Below are positions 15,303 through 22,682 of a stretch of DNA of 39,676 nucleotides, in pieces. The notes under the pieces were generated by a model. That model had not been told where the DNA came from, did not search any database, and saw nothing but the letters and a program-made list of their open reading frames with translations. The number at the start of each line of letters is the position of its first letter. The stretch's first letter is position 1. The stretch comes from Acinetobacter zhairuonensis (lineage in GTDB: Bacteria; Pseudomonadota; Gammaproteobacteria; Pseudomonadales; Moraxellaceae), in assembly GCF_022601715.1 (NCBI RefSeq), contig NZ_JAKVIM010000029.1:1-39676 (forward strand), in the 5' to 3' direction. The position numbers and the translations under genes are program-made.

Positions 15303-17195
15303 ATGGATTTACAAGATTTAATCATCGACAATACAGCAAGTATCGAACAAAACCTAGAAGAAAACACGATTACCATTCATGCTGGCGATTCATCAAAACG
15401 TCTTTCAAACATCCTTACAGATTTCCCTGATAATTGTTATGTAGATAAGAAAATTACAGGTTGTGGTGGAACAACACTTGTTCTACGCAATCATATTGAT
15501 TATGTTGTACTTGTTCCATATATCAATCTTTTGTTATCCAAACAAGCCGATAATCTTGGTATTGTTGAGCTTGTTACTAAATATGGTGAAGGAGACGACA
15601 ATGAAACAATTTCTCAATATCTTACTGACCGTTCAAGACCACGCAAAATTTTATGTACTTTTGATTCATTAAAATATCTATTAGAAGTACCAGGCTTCAA
15701 TCCTCAAGAATTCAAAATATTAATTGATGAAGCTCATACACTAATTAACTTAGGTGGTTTCAAAGCTGAAATTTGTGAAATGGTATTGCAGAATTATAAG
15801 AAATTTAAAAGTGCTGTTTTTCTAACTGCAACACCAACAAAACGAGATTATTTCCCTTCGGCATTAGTCCATCTACCCCTATGTACTATTGAATGGGAAA
15901 ATGTAAAAGCTGTTAAATTCAACTTACAGTCATTAGAAAAACGAGTAGGCGTAAACAATTCATTGTTTGGCTTATGTATGGATTATTTAATGGGTAACAT
16001 TGAAGGTAATGCACATATCTTCTATAACAGCGTTACAGAAATCAGTAAAACTATTGATAAACTTAGAAAACTTAAAGATCCTGAAACTGGAAAAGATTTA
16101 TTTAATCCAAGTGACATACGTTTTGTTTGTTCGGATAATCGTACAAATAAGAAAAAAATCAAAGGTAATGTTGGTGAACGCTGGGGCGATATTAGTGCTA
16201 TTACGTCCCCAGTAAAAAAGATTAATTTCTATACAGCTACAGCTTTTGAAGGTGCAGACATTCTTGATGAGGAAGGTCAAACATACATTGTTATTGATGA
16301 TGCTAAAGATGCAACTAAAATTGACTTCTATATATTAGTGCCACAAATTTGTGGACGTATTAGATCTACTCGTTTTAATGAGCATATTCACTTATTAGTG
16401 GCAAATATTCCTGAATCTGCTTCGATGACTAAAGCAGAATGGAAATCAAAAGTACAAGATAGAATTGAATATAGCCAAAAAAGACTAGATGCCATCAACG
16501 ATCCTAACGCAAATCCAATTCTTATTGCAGATGCATTAATAGCTGCTGAAAATGATAAATATACGTTTAAAGATGAAGAAACAGGAAGTCTATACGTATC
16601 AGATGTTGCACTAAAAGCAGAATTACAAGCGTATGAAGCTTTGGAAGCTACTTATGTAGTTCGTGAAATTGAAGGTGCTGAAGTCAGTAATGAAGGATAT
16701 TCGACTTCATTCAGAGAGTTGCTTACAGATGAGTCAAAACAAATTCCATTTGCTCATAAGCCAACAGGTATTAATAAATTATTGAATGGAAGTACACAAT
16801 GCTTCAGCGAAACAATGAAAGAATATTGTGAAGCCAGAGATCTAAAAGATACATTCAAAATCAAACTGGTTGATGGTTTTGATGATATTTATAAAACATA
16901 CTATGACGAACTTGGTCACGATAAAATCAAAGCTTTAGATTACCGAAAACCAAACATACAAAGAGCTTATGAAACGGCTACAGCAAAAGATGATCATGTA
17001 ACCGTATTAAAAGCATTATTAAATCTAAAAAAAGATCAGATCATTACTAAAGCAGATTTAAAAATTCAGATTCAATCTGTTTATGACAAACTTAATATTG
17101 AAGAAAAGGCGAAAGCGACAGATGTATCTAACTGGTATAAAGTATCTGAAACTAAATTAAATGGTAAAAATGCTTACAAAGTGATTAAAGTATAA
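15303..17195 (+). CDS. DEAH-type superfamily 2 helicase, probable replication protein
   Basis: A 630-residue protein with helicase motifs in order. A degenerate P-loop T-G-C-G-G-T-T-L lies at about residues 52-59, D-E-A-H at 142-145, T-A-T-P-T at 175-179, and a motif VI-like Q-I-C-G-R-I-R in the second RecA domain. The P-loop lacks the usual GKT lysine, although two lysines precede it (K49, K50). Such origin-binding-protein-like helicases occur in plasmids and phages. The C-terminal third is helical and unassigned. It follows the origin candidate and a perfect sigma-70 promoter, so a role in replication initiation or unwinding is likely. No clear ribosome site precedes the ATG. Confidence 0.75.
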   Translation: MDLQDLIIDNTASIEQNLEENTITIHAGDSSKRLSNILTDFPDNCYVDKKITGCGGTTLVLRNHIDYVVLVPYINLLLSKQADNLGIVELVTKYGEGDDNETISQYLTDRSRPRKILCTFDSLKYLLEVPGFNPQEFKILIDEAHTLINLGGFKAEICEMVLQNYKKFKSAVFLTATPTKRDYFPSALVHLPLCTIEWENVKAVKFNLQSLEKRVGVNNSLFGLCMDYLMGNIEGNAHIFYNSVTEISKTIDKLRKLKDPETGKDLFNPSDIRFVCSDNRTNKKKIKGNVGERWGDISAITSPVKKINFYTATAFEGADILDEEGQTYIVIDDAKDATKIDFYILVPQICGRIRSTRFNEHIHLLVANIPESASMTKAEWKSKVQDRIEYSQKRLDAINDPNANPILIADALIAAENDKYTFKDEETGSLYVSDVALKAELQAYEALEATYVVREIEGAEVSNEGYSTSFRELLTDESKQIPFAHKPTGINKLLNGSTQCFSETMKEYCEARDLKDTFKIKLVDGFDDIYKTYYDELGHDKIKALDYRKPNIQRAYETATAKDDHVTVLKALLNLKKDQIITKADLKIQIQSVYDKLNIEEKAKATDVSNWYKVSETKLNGKNAYKVIKV

Positions 17196-17245
17196 ATTAA
17201 AATATCAGCTTATTTTAAGTGTTCCTTTATCATATTTTTGAATTC

Positions 17246-17274
17246 TTGACAAGATATTTTTAATATTCTATAAT
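17246..17274 (+). promoter_or_regulatory. Consensus sigma-70 promoter for the antirepressor leader
   Basis: TTGACA (17246-17251), a 17-bp spacer, TATAAT (17269-17274): a second perfect consensus promoter. It would give a leader of about 150 nt, long for a phage gene, containing the inverted repeats described next. Confidence 0.85.
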
Positions 17275-17306
17275 TCTAATTATCAAGAAAACAATAAAAA
17301 ACATTA

Positions 17307-17408
17307 GTGGGGCATAGTCAGCCCATATTAAAAACCATCACTGACTATATTCAAAAGAGAAAACACTATTAAGTCTGCATCCAATTAGGATTATTGCGGA
17401 CTATAAAA
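17307..17408 (+). ncRNA. Structured leader, C4-antisense-RNA-like arrangement before the antirepressor
   Basis: GGGC-ATAGTCA-GCCC (17310-17324) forms a hairpin whose loop (ATAGTCAG, 17314-17321) is exactly complementary to CTGACTAT at 17341-17348. A second stem, AGTCTGC / GCGGACT (17372-17378 with 17396-17402), encloses ATCC-AATTA-GGAT. This organisation, a structured RNA co-transcribed just upstream of an antirepressor, is known for C4 antisense RNAs of P1, P7 and related phages. I have not shown family membership. It probably controls translation of the antirepressor. Confidence 0.5.
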
Positions 17409-17432
17409 CCTTTAATATAGGTCTATATATAA

Positions 17433-18239
17433 ATGTCAAATTTAAATTTGAAAACTAGCAACGCAGTTGCATACACAAATAACAATACAATTATCAAAAT
17501 GAACAGCCAAGAAATTGCAGATTTAGTTCAAGCTCGACATGACAATGTAAAGCGTACTATCGAAACCCTTGTAAGTTCAGGTGTTATAGCATCTCCTCAG
17601 ACTGAGGATGTGGTCACTACATCGAATAATAGACAATACACATCTCAAAATTATGTATTTGAAGGCGAACAAGGTAAGCGAGATACAACAATTATCGTTG
17701 CTCAACTGTCACCACAGTTTTTAGGTACTGTCGTTGATCGTTGGATGTACCTTGAGAAACAACTTCTAGAAATGGTTAAACCTTCTTATATGATCGAAGA
17801 TCCAATTGAACGTGCTAAGAAGTGGATCGAAGAAGCTTCTGCTAAACAAGAAGTTGAATCTAAGCTCATTGAAGCTACTCAAGTAATCGAAATCCAGGCA
17901 CCTAAAGCAGAAGTCTTTGATGCTGTACTTGATAAAAGCCGTACCTATTCAATACGAGAGTTTGCACAACGTACAGGCGTTCAAGAGATGAAAGTAAAAA
18001 AATGGTTGAAAGAACATAGTTGGATGAATGGTAGTAGCTCTACAACTTACAGACCACTGTCTGAAGCCAATAAAAATAACTATATGCGTATGGTTAGATC
18101 AGGCAAACCATTCACCACGCAATACGGTACAACTCGCTATAACGAATCAATCGTATTTACTCAAGAAGGCTTCAATGAAGCAGTTAGAAAAATGGTGAAG
18201 TCAGGCATGATGAAGCCATTAGCTGCTGATCAAGCATAA
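17433..18239 (+). CDS. Phage antirepressor, Rha-like N-terminus and KilA-C domain
   Basis: A 268-residue protein. Residues of about 20-115 resemble the phage Rha domain (I-K-M-N-S-Q-E-I-A-D-L-V, then H-D-N-V-K-R-T-I-E). The C-terminal part from about 155 resembles the antirepressor KilA-C domain (S-I-R-E-F-A-Q-R-T-G-V-Q-E-M-K-V-K-K-W-L). Proteins of this kind bind repressors or DNA and trigger lytic growth. A strong promoter and structured leader precede it and a terminator follows, so it is a separately controlled unit. Its ribosome site is weak (AGG twelve bases upstream), consistent with translational control by the leader. Confidence 0.85.
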   Translation: MSNLNLKTSNAVAYTNNNTIIKMNSQEIADLVQARHDNVKRTIETLVSSGVIASPQTEDVVTTSNNRQYTSQNYVFEGEQGKRDTTIIVAQLSPQFLGTVVDRWMYLEKQLLEMVKPSYMIEDPIERAKKWIEEASAKQEVESKLIEATQVIEIQAPKAEVFDAVLDKSRTYSIREFAQRTGVQEMKVKKWLKEHSWMNGSSSTTYRPLSEANKNNYMRMVRSGKPFTTQYGTTRYNESIVFTQEGFNEAVRKMVKSGMMKPLAADQA

Positions 18240-18264
18240 GAATACAAACTAAAAACTAACCGAT

Positions 18265-18290
18265 GGGGAAGTTATGAGCTTCCCTTTTTA
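18265..18290 (+). terminator. Rho-independent terminator after the antirepressor
   Basis: GGGAAG, a 7-nt loop, CTTCCC, then TTTTT. It lies 26 bp past the antirepressor stop and before the next small gene. Confidence 0.9.
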
Positions 18291-18306
18291 TTAACTTGGA
18301 ACAGGA

Positions 18307-18603
18307 ATGAAATTAACTAAAACTGCATATAACAAATTGGTCAAAGCAAAGATATTACAAACAGGTTTATATAATGGTCGTTCAGTTGAAGAAGCTGAAG
18401 ATGACAATGAATTGCTATACCACTTACAAGAGATTAAACAGGACTATAAGAAAGGGCTAATCAGCTTGATCAATGCTGATGCTGAAATGGCTTTTAACTT
18501 CCTAAAGTTTATTGATGATGACTTTGAAGCAGATATTGATGACTTATACGGCTCATATTCAGAAAACATGCAAGATATAAATGACCATTTTGGGAATTAC
18601 TAA
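18307..18603 (+). CDS. Hypothetical acidic protein
   Basis: A 98-residue protein that I do not recognise. The start is supported by GGA six bases upstream. The N-terminal part is basic (MKLTKTAYNKLVKAKILQTG) and the C-terminal half is strongly acidic (D-D-D-F-E-A-D-I-D-D-L-Y at about residues 71-82), possibly a DNA-mimic or protein-binding surface. It is followed by a small hydrophobic protein whose ATG overlaps this stop (TAATG), so the pair is co-translated. Confidence 0.6.
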   Translation: MKLTKTAYNKLVKAKILQTGLYNGRSVEEAEDDNELLYHLQEIKQDYKKGLISLINADAEMAFNFLKFIDDDFEADIDDLYGSYSENMQDINDHFGNY

Positions 18604-18755
18604 TGATACCTTTACTACTATCTCTATACGCTCTCATTGCGTTTCTAATGACATTACAGCTCGTTGAAGTCCGACTTGATGCAAAGCATAGCACTACGTT
18701 ATTAAAGCTTGTAGTGCTAAAACTGATCGGTGTGAAGGGTATCTATTATCAGTAA
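18603..18755 (+). CDS. Small hydrophobic protein, translationally coupled
   Basis: A 50-residue protein (MIPLLLSLYALIAFLMTLQL at the start) whose ATG shares its A with the stop codon of the preceding gene. One membrane segment (residues 2-20) is followed by a cytoplasmic basic tail. It is too short for common length limits, but the coupling and the coherent hydrophobic helix support it. Function unknown; it may anchor the preceding acidic protein at the membrane. Confidence 0.55.
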   Translation: MIPLLLSLYALIAFLMTLQLVEVRLDAKHSTTLLKLVVLKLIGVKGIYYQ

Positions 18756-18758
18756 ATA

Positions 18759-19205
18759 TTATTTAATTTTATCAGATCTCATCTGATTAAGCTGGCTAAA
18801 CATTTTATCTAATATTTCTTGATTAGTTGCTAAAAGTGACAAAGTAATCATAGATGTTTCATATAAGTCATTATTATCATCTCTGTCTTTTTTATCATTA
18901 TAAGACATGGTTGAATATTTATCTAAAGTAATCAAACCACGAGATTTATTAATATCGTATAATCTCAAACTAACGTATGTTGTTGTATGTTGTGGTGAAA
19001 CATAATTTGTATAATCAAAATAAATACCAGCTTTGTTTTTTTGAAGTTGAGTGCATAAACTATTATAATATTCTTCATCTATAATGAATGCTTTATCTGT
19101 AATCATAGTATTTAAGTCGCTATCTGTAAAAAAATCAATTTCGCAGTTAGCAAATGATGCAGTTGAAGCTAAAGCTAATAGCATTGTGGAAATAAGTTTT
19201 TTCAT
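18759..19205 (-). CDS. Exported hypothetical protein, paralogue 1
   Basis: A 148-residue protein from ATG 19205, which begins MKKLISTMLLALASTASFAN. This is a signal peptide with a likely cleavage after S-F-A. The frame is open 28 codons further upstream, but the signal peptide and a leader shared with its paralogue fix the start here. The mature part has two Cys (near the N-terminus and in L-C-T-Q-L), a shared K-A-G-I-Y-F-D-Y motif, T-T-T-Y-V-S-L-R-L-Y-D-I and D-K-K-D-R-D-D. It is clearly related to the next gene. The likely location is the periplasm. Function unknown; perhaps lysogenic conversion or superinfection exclusion. Confidence 0.65.
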   Translation of the reverse strand: MKKLISTMLLALASTASFANCEIDFFTDSDLNTMITDKAFIIDEEYYNSLCTQLQKNKAGIYFDYTNYVSPQHTTTYVSLRLYDINKSRGLITLDKYSTMSYNDKKDRDDNNDLYETSMITLSLLATNQEILDKMFSQLNQMRSDKIK

Positions 19206-19310
19206 GTTCGTATTGGTCTTATAAAGAGTTTCGTAGGAATTACATATACCATAAGATATATTACAAATATGCCTTAAGCTGAAAAACATCTAATTCGAGT
19301 TATATAACTA

Positions 19311-19790
19311 TTACCAGTAGTTTTTATCTTTTTTGACAGGTCTCAGCTTATTTAGCTGGCTAAACATTATATCAAGCATTTCTTGGTCTTGTGCTAAAGA
19401 TGACATGGCTTCCATAGATAATTCATATAAAGCTTGATCATCATCTCTGTCTTTGTCATCACTATATGCAATCAATGAAGTCTTATCAAATGTTATCAAA
19501 CTACGACCTTTTCCACTTTCATTATCATCAGTAATATCAAATAGTCTTAAACTAACATAGGTTGTTGTTTGATGTGGTGATACTTGAGTTACATAATCAA
19601 AATAAATGCCAGCTCTATTTTTTTTAAGTTGAGTACATAAATGATTATATTCTTCATCATCTAGGTTGGTATTTCTTTCTTCAAACATATTAGTTAGCTC
19701 ATTATCATTTGCAAACATAACAACTCTACAATCTGCAAATGATACGGTTGAAGCTAAAGATAATAGCAGTATAGAAATAAGTTTTTTCAT
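19311..19790 (-). CDS. Exported hypothetical protein, paralogue 2
   Basis: A 159-residue protein from ATG 19790, beginning MKKLISILLLSLASTVSFAD, a signal peptide cut after S-F-A. It shares L-C-T-Q-L-K-K-N-R-A-G-I-Y-F-D-Y, T-T-T-Y-V-S-L-R-L-F-D-I and D-D-K-D-R-D-D with its neighbour, and both Cys positions. The two also share about 60 bp of near-identical sequence spanning the start and upstream region. They are therefore a tandem duplication that included the leader. This copy has an acidic insert (D-D-N-E-S-G-K-G) and a basic C-terminus. No known family recognised. Confidence 0.65.
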   Translation of the reverse strand: MKKLISILLLSLASTVSFADCRVVMFANDNELTNMFEERNTNLDDEEYNHLCTQLKKNRAGIYFDYVTQVSPHQTTTYVSLRLFDITDDNESGKGRSLITFDKTSLIAYSDDKDRDDDQALYELSMEAMSSLAQDQEMLDIMFSQLNKLRPVKKDKNYW

Positions 19791-19880
19791 GTTCGTAATT
19801 GGTTTTATAAAGAATTTCGCAGGAATTATATATATCTTGAAATGTATTTTCAATGAAGATCTTTTAAAAAATGACTAACC

Positions 19881-19912
19881 AACCCTACTCCTTAATTGAT
19901 GTAGGGTTTTTT
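19881..19912 (+). terminator. Plus-strand rho-independent terminator without an obvious plus-strand gene
   Basis: AACCCTAC / GTAGGGTT, an 8-bp stem with a 12-nt loop, followed by a T-run of six beginning in the stem. It sits between two minus-strand genes. In the minus direction the T-run is poor. It implies an unannotated rightward RNA, perhaps antisense to the paralogue pair. Confidence 0.65.
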
Positions 19913-19923
19913 ATTGAATAAAG

Positions 19924-20709
19924 TTAAAGTTTAATTTCAGATACTATTTTATCTAGAAGTAAATTATAAGAATCAGTAAATCTATTTACAGCTTCATCGT
20001 AAGTAATTTCATAATAATGATCAATTCCATTTAAATCTGTTCTATAAAACTCAAATTTTTTACTTATTAAATAATTTATTTCATTTATCTCTATCGTGAC
20101 TACATCTTTTTCACCTTTTTTGTATGATCTGTATTGGTTGTTAATGGAGGATTCTAGATTTAGTTTCTTATAATATAAATTATACTGAATTTCTAGTTTA
20201 GATAATATGTTGACTATTTCAAAACTATTTAAATCAAATTTTTCCTTTAAATCAATTATCACTGATTTCCCTGTTAGTTTTTGATGGATTTTAGCTAAAG
20301 CATACATTTCATTGAATATATCATTATTCATTGATTCTAAAACTTTATTGAAGTCGCTAAGTATTATAATTTCATCTTTAATTTTTTTTAATCTATCCGC
20401 ACTTCTAGATTTCTTTAAAATTTTAATATATTCACTTGCTGCTAGGTCATTTAGTTTAATCAAAATCTCTTTTTTAAATTCATAGTTCTTCTGCTCTTTC
20501 CAACTATCATAAAAAAAGAATGCTGCTACTGGTGTAAAAAGGGTAGCAGTCCAAACTAATAAATTTGTGAGGACAGCCCCCTTAGCAGTTTGATCTGAAG
20601 CAGGATCAGTATTGAATACATAGAACAAAAAAGCCAAATTGAGTAGTAAGGCATAGCTAATAATTAACTTAAAAAAGAGACTTAGTTTTTTGTCATCAAT
20701 TATGTTCAT
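19924..20709 (-). CDS. Two-pass membrane protein with cytoplasmic helical domain (pair member 2)
   Basis: A 261-residue protein with two hydrophobic segments (about residues 10-32 and 47-67). The motif D-S-W-K-E-Q-K-N-Y-E-F-K-K-E follows immediately, then a charged helical domain that is probably cytoplasmic. AAGGAA precedes the start. The same two-helix plus W-K-E-Q-x-N layout occurs in the next gene upstream, so the two are distant paralogues or partners. Membrane-anchored proteins carried as prophage accessory genes often affect superinfection or host defence, but no known domain is recognised. Confidence 0.6.
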   Translation of the reverse strand: MNIIDDKKLSLFFKLIISYALLLNLAFLFYVFNTDPASDQTAKGAVLTNLLVWTATLFTPVAAFFFYDSWKEQKNYEFKKEILIKLNDLAASEYIKILKKSRSADRLKKIKDEIIILSDFNKVLESMNNDIFNEMYALAKIHQKLTGKSVIIDLKEKFDLNSFEIVNILSKLEIQYNLYYKKLNLESSINNQYRSYKKGEKDVVTIEINEINYLISKKFEFYRTDLNGIDHYYEITYDEAVNRFTDSYNLLLDKIVSEIKL

Positions 20710-20768
20710 AATATTCCTTAGAAATATATAAATGAATTAAATAGACTTTATATTTAATTAAAGTAAAT

Positions 20769-21416
20769 TTAAATATATATGTGTTTCTCGATTAATTTTG
20801 AATTTATCAAGTCAATTTTTTCAAGCTGGCTAACAAGATGGTTGTAATAGTAATCTACTATTTCTTTTGTTAAAATATCATTTGATTTTAAACTATAAAT
20901 ATTAGCATTAGTCGAATGAGCCTCACTTAAGAAGTCTATACATATTTCAGTTAGATCTCTGTCACCAATCAATTCACAGTTTTTTCTTACATCTAATATA
21001 TTCTCTCTTATACAAGATATATATTTTTCATACTCTTTGTTGAGGTATGAATCATGCCAAGTTCCATTAACATGCTCAAAATTTCGATATTTTTTTACAT
21101 ATAAAATATCTATACGTATCTGTAAGAATATTTTTAGTAACTCGATTGAAAAAACTTTTTTTGTTTCATGATTAGATTGTTCTTTCCAGCCGCCATAAGC
21201 ATATATTACTAATGCTGCTCCATATAAAGTACCTAAAAAACTAAGCAATGCAATGTATGTAGATATATAGTCTTTACGTACATTATGAGTCGTAGCAAAT
21301 GATGGGAATGGTACGCCTGACCAAAAAGAATTGAAAATTAGTGTTCCTGATAAAAATAGTAGGAAAAAGAAACCAAGACTAAATATCAGGTAATGATCTT
21401 TTAAGTATTTATTCAT
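20769..21416 (-). CDS. Two-pass membrane protein with cytoplasmic helical domain (pair member 1)
   Basis: A 215-residue protein. Transmembrane segments lie at about residues 10-32 and 50-74, followed by G-G-W-K-E-Q-S-N-H-E-T-K-K-V, the counterpart of the motif in the neighbouring protein. The C-terminal domain is helical with two Cys (about 134 and 147). It lies 59 bp upstream of its partner on the same strand and opposite to parA. A late-motif-like copy (21504-21520) points at it. Function unknown. Confidence 0.6.
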   Translation of the reverse strand: MNKYLKDHYLIFSLGFFFLLFLSGTLIFNSFWSGVPFPSFATTHNVRKDYISTYIALLSFLGTLYGAALVIYAYGGWKEQSNHETKKVFSIELLKIFLQIRIDILYVKKYRNFEHVNGTWHDSYLNKEYEKYISCIRENILDVRKNCELIGDRDLTEICIDFLSEAHSTNANIYSLKSNDILTKEIVDYYYNHLVSQLEKIDLINSKLIEKHIYI

Positions 21417-21503
21417 TACATTGCCCTAAAAATTTAGCCACATCATATAGCTAACCTGTTACAAATTAAACATAAATTATTCTTTATCCTTGTATAGTTA
21501 AAC

Positions 21504-21533
21504 CTTATTATAGTTGTATATTTCAGACTATAA
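21504..21533. promoter_or_regulatory. Divergent control region before parA with inverted CTATAA motifs
   Basis: TATACAACTATAATAAG on the minus strand (21520-21504) is a variant of the late motif facing the membrane-protein pair. TTATAGT (21508-21514) and ACTATAA (21527-21533) form a perfect 7-bp inverted repeat 15-40 bp upstream of parA. It could be the parAB operator, a centromere half, or overlapping promoters. Confidence 0.5.
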
Positions 21534-21547
21534 ATAGAGTTATATAA

Positions 21548-22171
21548 ATGGCAATTTATGTAATAGCAAATCGAAAAGGTGGCGTAGGGAAAAGCACCAC
21601 TGCAACAAATCTTGCTTACTACTTATCAACTAAAGGCTCAGTGGTTCTCGTTGATGCTGATGACCAAAAAACAGCTTTAACATGGCACAAGTACCGTGAA
21701 AATAAAGACTTTGATTGTGTTTATTTGCAAGGCGAACTTGATGCTGAACTCACGAAATTAGCAGCACAATATGACAATGTGGTGGTCGATGTCGCTGGTA
21801 AAGACTCAAAAGAGTTCAGATCTACATTATTCGTAGCTGATCGTTTGTATATTCCAACCCAAACCAGTCAGTTTGACCTAGATGTACTTCCGCAAGTAAC
21901 TACATTCGTGGACGAGATCCAGGCTAAAGCAAATCCAAACTTGAAGAAGTTTTTCTTTATTAGCCGAGCAAGTACGAATGCTAAGTCGAAAGATGCTGAA
22001 ATAACCATTGATTATTTAAAGTCTGAATACCCATCTTACACCGCTATGTCCGCTAAATTGCATGAACGTGTGCAATTCAAGGAAGCAGCAGCAGCAAGCC
22101 AATCTGTATTAGAAATGGCTTCAAATAAAGCAAAAGATGATTTTTATATGTGGTTGCTAGAGGGAATTTGA
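21548..22171 (+). CDS. parA: ParA-type partition ATPase
   Basis: A 207-residue ATPase, the usual length of small type Ib ParA proteins. The deviant Walker A motif R-K-G-G-V-G-K-S-T lies at about residues 9-17, D-A-D-D-Q-K-T-A-L-T-W at about 38-48, and V-V-V-D-V-A-G-K-D (Walker B region) at about 76-84. It would bind the nucleoid and move the replicon through its centromere-binding partner, encoded 1 bp downstream. The lack of a long N-terminal HTH marks it as the short form, in which the partner protein represses the operon. It is strong evidence for a plasmid state. Confidence 0.95.
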   Translation: MAIYVIANRKGGVGKSTTATNLAYYLSTKGSVVLVDADDQKTALTWHKYRENKDFDCVYLQGELDAELTKLAAQYDNVVVDVAGKDSKEFRSTLFVADRLYIPTQTSQFDLDVLPQVTTFVDEIQAKANPNLKKFFFISRASTNAKSKDAEITIDYLKSEYPSYTAMSAKLHERVQFKEAAAASQSVLEMASNKAKDDFYMWLLEGI

Positions 22172-22172
22172 T

Positions 22173-22634
22173 ATGGCTAATGTAATTCGCAAACGTGAAG
22201 ATAAGGCGTCTGAAGCCGTTGCACCAAAGGATCAATTAACCCCTGAGCAACGTGCAGCATTGCTTAAAACCGAAGCAGAAAAACATGCTGAGGAGCAAGA
22301 AGAATCAGAGACTCAAGGCAAAGTGATAGAGCGTTCTCATGCTAAAAATGGGGCGAATAAGATTTGGGTAGAAGATAATATTGATCCGACTGTAGAGAAG
22401 CGTAAGCGTAATAAACACGGTACGGCAATCAACTTCCCTTTATTTGTAGAAGAGTTCCTTGCGATTGAAGCGGTATATGAGAATGCATTAAAAGCAGGGG
22501 AAACAGACTCATTTGCTGATTATTTACGTGAAGTGCTGAAGCAACACGCGAAAAGCAAGTTAGGTAAAGAAGCATACGATGCAATTTTGAGTAAAAAATA
22601 TAACCAGCAGGTTATAAAGAAAGCTCCAAAATAG
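22173..22634 (+). CDS. ParA partner, probable centromere-binding protein
   Basis: A 153-residue protein immediately downstream of parA (1-bp gap). The N-terminal half is charged and low in hydrophobics (E-Q-E-E-S-E-T-Q-G at about residues 41-49), as in disordered ParA-contacting arms. The C-terminal half (about 85-150) is basic and helical and could be a DNA-binding dimer. I do not see a classical ParB nuclease domain. The role is inferred from the operon and from the general organisation of type Ib partition loci. Confidence 0.75.
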   Translation: MANVIRKREDKASEAVAPKDQLTPEQRAALLKTEAEKHAEEQEESETQGKVIERSHAKNGANKIWVEDNIDPTVEKRKRNKHGTAINFPLFVEEFLAIEAVYENALKAGETDSFADYLREVLKQHAKSKLGKEAYDAILSKKYNQQVIKKAPK

Positions 22635-22648
22635 AACTAAAAGACAAC

Positions 22649-22675
22649 GCCCTGAAGGTGATCAGTCTCCAGGGC
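22649..22675. terminator. Hairpin between convergent parAB and ATPase genes
   Basis: GCCCTG / CAGGGC arms separated by 15 nt, in the 48-bp gap between two convergent genes. There is no T-run, so it may act as a weak or rho-aided terminator for both sides. Confidence 0.45.
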
Positions 22676-22682
22676 AGCACAA

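Noticed and set aside
15233..15430. A 65-residue GTG-started frame overlapping the helicase start
   Set aside because: Two thirds of it overlap the clearly coding helicase in another frame. It has an AGGA-like sequence upstream but no protein-like composition, although a short leader peptide cannot be excluded.
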